Shown here piece after piece: positions 47,493 through 64,000 of a stretch of DNA of 64,000 bases (the stretch's first letter is position 1; every line of letters begins with the position of its first letter). This DNA is from Nymphaea colorata (lineage: Eukaryota; Streptophyta; Magnoliopsida; Nymphaeales; Nymphaeaceae). The position numbers and the translations under genes were made by a program. Under the pieces are notes generated by a model that worked only from the letters and a program-made list of their open reading frames with translations, ran no database searches and had not been told where the DNA came from. Where the stretch lies: NCBI RefSeq assembly GCF_008831285.2, contig NC_045142.1, positions 14,635,354 to 14,699,353 of the forward strand. Direction: 5' to 3'.

Positions 47493-50188
47493 AGAAGTTT
47501 TCTTATCACTCTGAGTGACTTTTGGTGAAATTTTTGTTTTCACCCAAGGCTGGATTTTGAATTTGTTAAAATTCCCCAAACTAACGTTTGGGTTGAGCTT
47601 GCTTCGAAAAAGCCCCTAGCCAAACGGCCAAGTTGCGCTCACTTCATAAAATTCTCTTGTCTAGCGACGTGGTTGAGCCAGCTTTAGAAAGCTCCGAGCC
47701 TAACGGCCGGATTGCGCTTGATCAAATCTTTAGCTTAATAGCTGAATTGATTTGATTGGGATATGATCTCTTTTCTATGGACAATGATGATTGTTTATGA
47801 AAAATATTTGTCGCAAAAAACATTTTGGAAATGTCTTGAAATAATAAAAATGCCCCAGTATTAGGAATTTACCATGATTGATAAATGAGAGAATGCTGGG
47901 TAGAAGATAGCTAGTTGATGTCTTGCATTGAGACTGAGGTGAAGAAAGTAATGGAAATTGCCTCATTCAAATAAGGTATGAGCAAAATTATATAAAGGAA
48001 ATTGATATAGTTTCCACTATCAGGAAAATGAGGGTGTAAGGTAATGACAGTATGCAAGAATTTATGTTTTGTTTCTGAGGTAAAGAAATTGAGACAAAGC
48101 TTGTAGGAGAAAATTTTGAATATGATTGGTAGATGGTAATTCTCATAGCGAGATATCAAGTTGATAATGCAGCAAAACAGAGAATCTTAGTTTTGCAATG
48201 ATTAAATCTTGAGTAGAGTATGAATATATGAGGTTTGACTCAGGAAGATATATACTGAACCAAGGTGAATAAATGAGTCAAAAATTAGATATCCAACGAT
48301 TGAAAGTATAATATATCGGTGCATTAGCAAAAATCTTGGAATAAATGATGACCCAATAAAATCATGGAAGTAGTAAAATGGAAAGAAATACATTCCATAT
48401 GTATTAAAGTTGAAAAATTATTGGGCTAAATGTAGGTGAGAAAACAAGGAATGTATGGCCCGAGTCAAGCACGTGTTGATCTCAGACTGAGCTTGAGGCG
48501 GAGAAAATAATGGAAATTGGCTCAAATGTATAAAAAAAAATTGATATGTAAGAGTGAAAGGTAATATCACGTGTCTTGCACTTGGATATGAAAGAATTTT
48601 GACACGTAATTGGGACAAAGCTAGTACGAAAAGAATTTGTTGTAGAAATATGATTGGTAAATAGTGATTTTCATAGCAAGATAGGAAGTTGATAATATAG
48701 GAAAATAGAGAGAATTATTAGCAATTTATCACTTGTAAAGAGAATCTTAATTTTGAAAGGATTAAACCTCCAATAGAGTATAATGAATACATGATGTTTG
48801 ATTCATATGGATCCAATAAATGGAAACCACGTGTCTGACGATTGAAGATGGAGTATAATTGAGTAAAGCAAATATTGATATTCAATTTGGAATAAATGAT
48901 AGCTCAATGAAATAAGGAGAAAGATATGGGTGTTGAGACCAAAATAATTATGTATGACTCGAGTCAAATAAAGTTAGTAATTGAACTAATAGATGAGTCA
49001 CATACTTGATAATAGGAGATTAAACAAATAAGGGATTGACAAGATATAGATTTTGAAGCAATTCTAAAAAAAGATTTGCTAAGGAATAACTGATGATCCA
49101 ATGAAATTGTGGAAGAAGTAAAATATGAGGAAAGATATCTCATAATTATTGAAGCTTGGAAAAATGTTTGGCTAAAATGATGGCAAAAGACTGCCTGACC
49201 TAAGTCCAACAAAGATTGGTAATTGAGCCAATAACTGGCCATCATGTGGTTGGACCAATGAAGAAATGAGTGATTGAAAATGTAGATCTTGAAATGATTC
49301 TTGAAAAATGGATGACAATATTTGAAAAATCAATGTCATGTACATAATAGGGTCCAAACATGATTTCATAGCGTGATCATGTTGAAGATTATATAGAAAT
49401 GATTGAAAAAGACATTGATTTAAATAAGAAAATGAGATGCAAGATTATTAAATTGATCAAAGATTGCATGAAGACACACATGTATTCATCATATAATGGT
49501 AAACATCCAGTATTTTTTAAAGTTACCTTTATCATGCATATATTTGAAAATGAGCTTAGGACCATAATTAAATTTGGTTTGATCAAATTGTTCCATATAA
49601 GATATGTCAATATACCTTAGCCAAAAGGCTTAGTACGAGCATAGAATTCTCCATTAGGCAACTAAGGGTAAGGTTTATCCACTTCTTTTTGATCACTCGT
49701 CGATATACCATAAATTACCACTCATGGTACTAACGAGGAGACATTCCCACCCAAGGTGTGGTCTAGTTGTAAGACTTAGTCTTATGCCTACTACCTAAGA
49801 CCAAGTCCGGCAACATGATGACCGAGACAAATAGGTGTTGAAATTTTGAAATATGAGAAATCATGAAAAATCAATTGTCTCTAATGCAATGTTGCCTAAG
49901 ATAGTGATTAAAATAAATAGAAGTGCAAACATTGTTTTCAAACAAGTCCTAAATTGATGAGGGTTGTATTTGACCCTAGATCTAGGTGAACATGAATGAT
50001 CCTCCTCAATTAGTCTTATATGTAAGAGAGCAAGCACAATCAACAAGCAATGAAATGAAATGCCGATGTAGTCAAGGCCAAAGTTGGGGACATGCTTTAT
50101 CATCAGCAACATATGAGATGTTCAAGTTTTTGAAAAATGCCTCAATTATAATCATAGCCAAACAACGGGTCCCATCACGGTCGCCATC
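47493..50188 (-). other. Internal region, unit 1 (non-coding), with PBS
   Basis: No coding capacity. The PBS, TGGCGACCGTGATGGGACC on the minus strand, lies at 50168-50186, two bases from the LTR. The leader block CCGGCAACATGATGACCG is at 49807-49824, CGATATACC at 49701-49709 and GGTACTAA at 49726-49733, as in the leader of the PMD/gag element. The end next to LTR copy 1 has only a weak purine tract (GATAAGAAAA). Confidence 0.7.
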
Positions 50189-52615
<2,427 letters not shown>

Positions 52616-55311
52616 AGAAGTTTTCTTATCACTCTGAGTGACTTTTGGTGAAATTTTTGTTTTCACCCAAGGCTGGATTTTGAATTTGTTAAAATTCCCC
52701 AAACTAACGTTTGGGTTGAGCTTGCTTCGAAAAAGCCCCTAGCCAAACGGCCAAGTTGCGCTCACTTCATAAAATTCTCTTGTCTAGCGACGTGGTTGAG
52801 CCAGCTTTAGAAAGCTCCGAGCCTAACGGCCGGATTGCGCTTGATCAAATCTTTAGCTTAATAGCTGAATTGATTTGATTGGGATATGATCTCTTTTCTA
52901 TGGACAATGATGATTGTTTATGAAAAATATTTGTCGCAAAAAACATTTTGGAAATGTCTTGAAATAATAAAAATGCCCCAGTATTAGGAATTTACCATGA
53001 TTGATAAATGAGAGAATGCTGGGTAGAAGATAGCTAGTTGATGTCTTGCATTGAGACTGAGGTGAAGAAAGTAATGGAAATTGCCTCATTCAAATAAGGT
53101 ATGAGCAAAATTATATAAAGGAAATTGATATAGTTTCCACTATCAGGAAAATGAGGGTGTAAGGTAATGACAGTATGCAAGAATTTATGTTTTGTTTCTG
53201 AGGTAAAGAAATTGAGACAAAGCTTGTAGGAGAAAATTTTGAATATGATTGGTAGATGGTAATTCTCATAGCGAGATATCAAGTTGATAATGCAGCAAAA
53301 CAGAGAATCTTAGTTTTGCAATGATTAAATCTTGAGTAGAGTATGAATATATGAGGTTTGACTCAGGAAGATATATACTGAACCAAGGTGAATAAATGAG
53401 TCAAAAATTAGATATCCAACGATTGAAAGTATAATATATCGGTGCATTAGCAAAAATCTTGGAATAAATGATGACCCAATAAAATCATGGAAGTAGTAAA
53501 ATGGAAAGAAATACATTCCATATGTATTAAAGTTGAAAAATTATTGGGCTAAATGTAGGTGAGAAAACAAGGAATGTATGGCCCGAGTCAAGCACGTGTT
53601 GATCTCAGACTGAGCTTGAGGCGGAGAAAATAATGGAAATTGGCTCAAATGTATAAAAAAAAATTGATATGTAAGAGTGAAAGGTAATATCACGTGTCTT
53701 GCACTTGGATATGAAAGAATTTTGACACGTAATTGGGACAAAGCTAGTACGAAAAGAATTTGTTGTAGAAATATGATTGGTAAATAGTGATTTTCATAGC
53801 AAGATAGGAAGTTGATAATATAGGAAAATAGAGAGAATTATTAGCAATTTATCACTTGTAAAGAGAATCTTAATTTTGAAAGGATTAAACCTCCAATAGA
53901 GTATAATGAATACATGATGTTTGATTCATATGGATCCAATAAATGGAAACCACGTGTCTGACGATTGAAGATGGAGTATAATTGAGTAAAGCAAATATTG
54001 ATATTCAATTTGGAATAAATGATAGCTCAATGAAATAAGGAGAAAGATATGGGTGTTGAGACCAAAATAATTATGTATGACTCGAGTCAAATAAAGTTAG
54101 TAATTGAACTAATAGATGAGTCACATACTTGATAATAGGAGATTAAACAAATAAGGGATTGACAAGATATAGATTTTGAAGCAATTCTAAAAAAAGATTT
54201 GCTAAGGAATAACTGATGATCCAATGAAATTGTGGAAGAAGTAAAATATGAGGAAAGATATCTCATAATTATTGAAGCTTGGAAAAATGTTTGGCTAAAA
54301 TGATGGCAAAAGACTGCCTGACCTAAGTCCAACAAAGATTGGTAATTGAGCCAATAACTGGCCATCATGTGGTTGGACCAATGAAGAAATGAGTGATTGA
54401 AAATGTAGATCTTGAAATGATTCTTGAAAAATGGATGACAATATTTGAAAAATCAATGTCATGTACATAATAGGGTCCAAACATGATTTCATAGCGTGAT
54501 CATGTTGAAGATTATATAGAAATGATTGAAAAAGACATTGATTTAAATAAGAAAATGAGATGCAAGATTATTAAATTGATCAAAGATTGCATGAAGACAC
54601 ACATGTATTCATCATATAATGGTAAACATCCAGTATTTTTTAAAGTTACCTTTATCATGCATATATTTGAAAATGAGCTTAGGACCATAATTAAATTTGG
54701 TTTGATCAAATTGTTCCATATAAGATATGTCAATATACCTTAGCCAAAAGGCTTAGTACGAGCATAGAATTCTCCATTAGGCAACTAAGGGTAAGGTTTA
54801 TCCACTTCTTTTTGATCACTCGTCGATATACCATAAATTACCACTCATGGTACTAACGAGGAGACATTCCCACCCAAGGTGTGGTCTAGTTGTAAGACTT
54901 AGTCTTATGCCTACTACCTAAGACCAAGTCCGGCAACATGATGACCGAGACAAATAGGTGTTGAAATTTTGAAATATGAGAAATCATGAAAAATCAATTG
55001 TCTCTAATGCAATGTTGCCTAAGATAGTGATTAAAATAAATAGAAGTGCAAACATTGTTTTCAAACAAGTCCTAAATTGATGAGGGTTGTATTTGACCCT
55101 AGATCTAGGTGAACATGAATGATCCTCCTCAATTAGTCTTATATGTAAGAGAGCAAGCACAATCAACAAGCAATGAAATGAAATGCCGATGTAGTCAAGG
55201 CCAAAGTTGGGGACATGCTTTATCATCAGCAACATATGAGATGTTCAAGTTTTTGAAAAATGCCTCAATTATAATCATAGCCAAACAACGGGTCCCATCA
55301 CGGTCGCCATC
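52616..55311 (-). other. Internal region, unit 2 (non-coding), with PBS
   Basis: Same length as and apparently identical to unit 1. PBS at 55291-55309; leader block at 54930-54947. Confidence 0.75.
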
Positions 55312-57747
<2,436 letters not shown>

Positions 57748-60700
57748 TTGGATTTTAAATTTATTTTAAAAATAATAGACACAAAATTTTAATAGCCCCC
57801 TTTTTTTGAAAAATTTGAGGTGATTACAACCGCATAAATGGCCAAACAGTTTAGTTTGTCTTGGTGAAAACAGTTATTCCCACAGCCAATTGGGAATTTC
57901 CATACATCCAAAGCATCTAGTAATTGCAGGTGCGAGTTAAGATCATTTATCCATATGTTGCTTATTATCCTACCCTTGTATGATGCAGGTGGTTTTGCCA
58001 ACATTATGAAAGACATACTTTTATCAATGAAACCATCAGCTTGTACAACTTGAATATTAGGAGTGGCATCGGCTAGTATGCACTTCATGGTCAGTTTCTT
58101 TGAGCAAGAACATCCCTAAGCAGTCCAACGGAATTGATTGTCACCAAATGTTTTTAGCCATGTATATGCAATCAATTTTGCTGAATGAACTCATGTATTT
58201 GACCCAAGTTGATATACTTGGATTATGTAGTTACCCAAGAGGATGATCAACAAATTAAAGTATTTTGTACATATGCATGTATTAACTATAAGTTTATTGT
58301 CATTTAAATTATCAATCTCTTATTTATGAAAATTTAATATTTGTGTTGATGCCTCTATTAACTTTTTACAAACACACACATGTATGTATTACACTCCCAA
58401 AAAGAAACTGTTCCAAATAAGGAGCCAATGTGGCTACCACTTTTCGGTAGCTATAAGCACACTCCGCTGTTCATTTTTCTTTTTATTTTTCCCAGCATGG
58501 TTTTTTGTCAGTGATTTCCATAGTCGATCTTTAGGCATGGTTTGCCACTGGCTCAAGATTTGTTTCGTGAAGTTTACTGCTTGTTGTAAATATTTCTTTC
58601 GGTGCAATATTTCATGTCACAAGCCATGAAATCCAATGTGTATTGGCAATATTATTGGCCCGTTGGTTCATATTGGCTTTTTAAAATAATTAGAAATTCA
58701 ATTTAGCTTTGTTATTAATATATCGGCTGATAGAACGTAGCATATATCCACTGATTCAGCATATAACCCGATTTTTTAAGGATGCCTTATCTACCACTAC
58801 AACGCATTGGCAACTTGCCAATACAATGGGTGCGGAGGTCGATGTGGGTTAAGTGTGGGCAATTGCTTACATAAACCCAAAAAAGTACTTATTTTTATGT
58901 TGTTGTTTTCAGAGTAAATTTCTCATCTACATATTAGTGCCCCATGAAAATTTAAAATTTTATACCTAGTGCCCCTTAGTCATAATTTTCTGGGACCAAT
59001 ATTATCAACAATATCTTGTGTATCTACCATCCATGTCGCAGTAAAATGACTTAATTTTGTTGATTTTTTTGTTAAGCCCCTTTTGTTACTATATCCGTTA
59101 TAGACCAGCTTTTGTATATTTATGTATGTATATTCAGCAAAAACTGAATTGTTGTACCATTCCTTGTTGTAATGCGTCCTAATTGCCTAGGGATGTAAAT
59201 ATTGGACCAGATAAGGGTTCGCCACCAAAAAAAAATTAAAAAACCCATATATTTGAATTTAGGAAATGACATCTGATCAGATTCAGATTTGGATTTGGTT
59301 TTAATTAAATATCTGGTATCCATAAACTTTGAAAATCGGTTCTTAACATATAATGGCACTCGGTACTAAAAGTCAGACTTGGGATTCGGATGAGAAAATA
59401 GAAGTCAGATTCGACATATTAAATAAAGTAAGTATGATTCTATTCAATTATCAAATTGGTTTGACCATTCGAATCACTTTAATAAATTAATGTTCACGAA
59501 TAGGAAACGTGATGGCAGGTAGAACTGCACCATCTGATGACTATACTTTAGAGGAACATGTGTGCAATGAATATCAAATATTTGTGTAATAGAATATCCA
59601 AGATGCTAGTAATCAACGGCTTTGCCCCCACATTGGCTTTGACTCTTGGGTATAGTGAATATTGATAGCCTTAAAAAGACTCAAAAACGGATTAGGATTC
59701 CAAAACTCAGTTTAGGATCAAGAGCCCCAGAGTATGCATGCCCCTGATTTGGCAGGCAAGAGCTGATCCCCATTATCTCTAGATGCACATTCGCAACATT
59801 AAACGTTTTCCCAAGAATGTCAGTTTGCCTCCCCTTGGGGGCTTCAACAGGCTCTTTATTTTTCTTTTGATAAAAGAAGAGAGAATGAACAAGATCGTGC
59901 ATGCCAAAATGAGCCTTTCTTAATTAATAGTACTCATTTCTACCTCACGGGTGTTGATATTTGTGTTCACCAAGAATTTATAGCTATGATTGACCGATTC
60001 GTCCTTTTTTTTCTCTAAAGTTGTCCAAGTTAGACTTTTTTTGTACTGACTGTACCAATAAAAAGTGTTTTTTAGTTCGCTTGATTCAAGTCGAAAACTT
60101 TGCTATACGTCAAAGTTATCTAATAAAACGATTTCTTTTGGGTCTAGCAAAAATATATTGCCCACGCATGTTTGATTAAAAAAAGCAAGTAAATCTTTTC
60201 CATATTTAGTTGAAGTAAATCCCCCGGAGGAGGTGGTGGTTTATCTTAAGCTAAAGTCTTTTCCTCCTTCCTCTGTCCAAAGAAAACTTTTGTCAAAAAC
60301 AGAAGAAAGAAAGAACTCAAAGAAACAAAATTACCTCACAAAAATTTTCTTTTTGGTGAATTGGAAAAGAAAAAGAAAACAGTGGAAACATTCATTTTAT
60401 CACAACATTTTTCAAAAGCAAAAAGTTTGCTTGATTGTAAAACTATAGACGTCCACATTAGGCGGTGGAAGCCACCAACTGCGTGAGGGTGAGGATAGAT
60501 GTACACCGTACCATCTGTGGTCAAGTGGTTACTGACAATGGTGGAAGCCCATAACACCCAAGTTGCCCTCTCCAACACTACTTAAAAGATACAAGTACCA
60601 TACGAGAAAAGAGTTGAATTAAATACCGGACAATTAGTAAGTTTTCTAGTAATATATTAACCTGCAGCTATCGTTGGTATTTTTCTTCTTTTTTTTTCAG

Positions 60701-62139
60701 AAACCAAAGGAAATTACAACTCATAATTAGGCATGGATAAATGTGTCAACTACCAGCAAAAAAAATTAGAAAGAACCCATTGAAAATGCGTCCCTCTAGC
60801 TGTTCTAGAGTTTCAACAATATAGTTACCAATTTATTTGCAAATCGTGACGTACCCAGATGATACATGCACATCATTGGAGTATATCGACTTATTTTCTG
60901 CTTGATATCAATTGTATTTTCGGAGCATATCAACTTATTTATTCTACAACTAATTAATTGTGAGTTTTCGTTATAAATCACTAATAAAACTATTCGAGAC
61001 TTGATATGCCTAGAAAAGCACGCTGGTTTTGGAAACAACACAATATTTGCATGAAAAGAGGCTAGCGACATTGCCCGTCAAGTCAGCTAAGATTTCCCAA
61101 GTATGATTCAAGTAACACGTAACTCTCGAAAAGACCAAAGAAAAAGAAAAGTGGTCGGAGCCTGTAAACTTCTAATTATGCTCAGCAAATAAAGTTGGCA
61201 TTATTTTGGCATGCGTGGCAGTTGCTCATACAGTCCCAAAAATTAGTTGGCTCTACTTGCTTACTTATTTTATACACTAGCACCTTTCAATCATTTACTT
61301 ATTTATATATTGTTTTGAATGTGCATTGAACAGGCAGGGGCTTTGCCCCCTTCATATTTTAGAAAAAAGTAAAAAAAATGTATGTGAAAAATTGTATTTT
61401 AGCCTCTGTTAAAATTTTGAAGCTATAATTTAGTTCCTGCAACAAAAAAATCCACCCCTGAATGCCAAAGTACTACTGCTACTAGCATTAAGTGAATTTA
61501 GGTTAGGGTTCCTTTTTGTTGTCGATAGGAATAAGAAAAATATAAATTTAGGATAAGAAGGTTAGCAATTTTGACCATGTTCACTTATGGGAAGTGACTA
61601 AAAATGCATAACCGAGGTTAACTAGACAATCGGTAGGCTCAAACCTAGGAGATGGCAAAAACCTGGCTCTATGGACTTTCATATCAAGGAAAAAAATCTA
61701 CGACCCAACGTTGTAGGCGGGCCCGGGATCCAAAATTTGGGAGTACTTCCAACAAAGTTATAAAAATGAAATTTTCGTAGTACTTGAACCCACCGTTGCA
61801 AACATTCTACTGTTCTTTGCTTCTCTTGAGGGCCCTACGGTTTTGTTGTCGTGGTAGGACACATGACCCACATCGGTTTTTTTCTTTTTTTTTTTCAAAA
61901 AACAAAAAATGTTGCTTGGTACGTTTCGTTAATTGATTTTCCATTGCGAAATTAAATATTTTTCTGAAATGTGCCACATGCACCTAGTATATATATATAT
62001 AGAGAGATCCACACACACACACACTCTAGGTATCCAAAGTAGTTCAGCTGTTGGGCGCAGGGAAAGTGGTGCATGAAGCAGCACAAACTTGGGTTTTGTT
62101 TGGGAATAGATGTTAGGAGAAATAGATCCACCCATCAAT
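57748..62139. other. Anonymous AT-rich DNA
   Basis: The minus ORF at 57789-58088 (99 codons) has no recognised domain. No other gene, tRNA or transposon end could be supported. A few poly-A/T runs and a short (TA)n-GA-(CA)n tract at 61988-62024 are present. Confidence 0.4.
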
Positions 62140-64000
62140 ATAAGGATCAATATAAGGATCAACCGTTCCGACTGTCATTAACAGGGGATAATCAATCCAA
62201 GGTCTAGGTTTTATCAAACTTGACAATTTATTTTTTCCACATGCATGTGTAGGAATTTGTTTTTAGATTTTTGGAGTTCATTTTGAACAAAAACATGGAG
62301 TTGACGGAGAATATTTCTGTATTTCAGAAATTTAGGAGATTGGGTAATGTATTTGGAATGAGATTTTTGCATTAATCCTGGATTTTAGCAACGGAGCCTT
62401 TATTTGATCTCAAAAATTGGAATTTTTAATTTTTGGTAGAATTGGGGATTTTGAAATGGAATTTCAAATAGAATTGGGAATTGAAATTAATTTTTGAATA
62501 GAATTTGGGATTTGAAATTTTGTTTTGAAATTGAGATCTTGGAATTGGGCATTGAAAATTGAAGATTTGTGCTAGACTTTGGATTTTGACTTGAAAATTC
62601 TTGGAATTGAGATTTGGTTTAAAAACCAAACATTGGTTTCGAAAAAATTGGATTTGATAGTTGAAATCTAGAAGTTTTGAAAATCGGATCTTGAAATTTC
62701 TAAGCTTGGAATGGCTATAAATCGACCAATATCACGAGATATTGAATTTTGTTTTTGGAAGTATTGGGAAAACTTGATTTCATTTGATGGGTGAGATTAG
62801 AAAATTGGATTTTGGGACTCCAAGACTAGCTTTCAAGAATTGTCTTGATTTAAAAAATTGGTTTTGGAATTTTGACCAAGACCGTGGAAATTTGCTTGAT
62901 TTGGATTTGAAAATTGGTTTTATTTTGGAGAAAATTCAATCATGGATTTGAAATTGATTTTGAAAATGTAGGTTTTACATTCATTTTCGAAATTTTGTGT
63001 TTTTGCGTCAAAATAAATGAGGTGCTCAAGTTTTTGTCACAATATGACTTAGTCACGGTAGCGACTCCAACTTGATTCACTTAGATTTTGTGAAAGTGAG
63101 TGAGTGCATTTGTGAAGTGAGTGCATGCATGCATCATAGACTACATGTACATTCATAGTTCGCCCTCTTTCAATCCATGCATAATTTTAATGGAATATCA
63201 CATAGGTGTAGGTCCATCTTGTAGGTGGGAAATGTAGGACAACCTTGAAGCTTGTTTTTGATATCAAGAAAAGCTTTTGGAGATAATGTCCATGGGCTTA
63301 AATTTTTTGTTTTGAAAATAAGATTTCAAGGGTGTAAGACAGGCTTGGATGATCAAAACCCATCGCTTGGGAGTTTTGGGGATTTTAAGAAAAACTTCTC
63401 TTTGGATAAGGAAAATCTCATTTATGAGTTCCTCTAGGGTAGAGCATCAGCTTTTGAGTTTGGTTTAGAAATGGAGTTTCATTTTATAAGTTAGTTTTAA
63501 CTTGTTTTTGGCATGATATGTAGGCAAAAACTGGTTTCTTAGATCAAGAACCCAATATTTGAAAATCTTAAGAATTGGATCTAGAGGTTATGAATCTCTC
63601 CAAATTTCTCCATATTGATGCTTTTAGAAGATTGATTTTGAGTTGGAAATGACTTGGCTTTTGTAGAATTGATAAATCTGAAAATGCTAGGATCTTTGGA
63701 AATTCGTATGTTCAAATGGATTTTGGTGAAGAATGGATTTCTTTGATGATTTTGGATTTACTAAAAATCCTGGTTTTCTGGGGGTTTCTTTTGAAACCCA
63801 ACTAGGTTAACTTTTTTTTTGTTAGGTGTTGCTTTTTAACATCATAGAGATTTCTGAAATTTCAGAAATGGAATAGGTTGAAACAACGCCCATTTTGATT
63901 GATACATTTCACTTTCAAGATGGACCATACTCATAGATTGAGTAGATCTAATTCTTCGTGGAACCGTTTTGACAATAATCTATCGTGTGTTCAAAAAAAG
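62140..64000 (-). repeat. Fragment of a third related LTR
   Basis: Starts with a version of the U5-like block (AACCGTTCC, TTAACAGGGG, CCAAGG at about 62161-62202). Near 63020-63130 it has CACAATATGACTTAGTCAC, then GATTCACTTAGATTT and AAAGTGAGTGAGTGCAT in the same order as 6887-6988 of the PMD element's LTR. Sequence between is GAATTTTGGAATTG-type, as in the other LTRs. The LTR terminus and PBS are missing on the left, and the window ends inside it. Confidence 0.6.

Noticed and set aside
57789-58088. 99-codon ORF as a host gene
   Set aside because: No recognised motif, no splice or promoter context; cannot be supported.

Overview
The window is nuclear DNA of a flowering plant. It contains one host gene that looks intact, a three-exon ammonium transporter of the AMT2/AMT3 type, set in AT-rich DNA full of nested retrotransposons, MITE-like elements and long (TA)n microsatellites. 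The exons are GC-rich and the surroundings are not. The species cannot be named from what is visible. Layout, left to right: 1-1822 and 10466-10990 are two halves of one degenerate LINE on the minus strand, split by a rearranged LTR retrotransposon at 1823-10460 that is flanked by an exact 5-bp target-site duplication (GCCTC). That insertion carries, on the minus strand, a PBS, a plant-mobile-domain (PMD) ORF and a gag ORF, and ends in a 2,038-bp near-perfect inverted duplication of LTR sequence around an 86-bp spacer. 10991-16146 is mostly anonymous, with a decayed S-domain receptor-kinase exon. 15825-20650 is an almost complete Ty1/copia element broken by one stop codon and one frameshift. 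21873-23071 is a TIR-flanked element filled with a CT-rich minisatellite. 23075-28830 holds only orphan exon-like pieces and a tRNA-Pro-like relic. 28829-30279 is a collapsed copia element. 31982-35766 is the ammonium transporter gene (minus strand). 38170-40150 is a decayed LINE reverse transcriptase (minus) with a hAT-type MITE inserted in it. 45142-57747 is a tandem array, LTR-internal-LTR-internal-LTR, of a non-coding LTR retrotransposon with 2.35-2.44 kb LTRs and 2,696-bp internal regions. 62140-64000 is a fragment of a third related LTR. The three large LTR families (6.3-10.4, 45-57 and 62-64 kb) share a GC-rich U5-like block. The PMD/gag element and the non-coding array also share PBS surroundings and a 5' leader block with a predicted hairpin. 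The most interesting reading is a system of related elements: a PMD-carrying gag element, non-coding elements with matching leaders that could be mobilised in trans, and a rearranged copy whose surviving left LTR points into antisense gag/PMD and then a 2-kb LTR palindrome. That arrangement could make hairpin RNA and silence the family. The sequence shows the structures; the mobilisation and silencing roles are inference.
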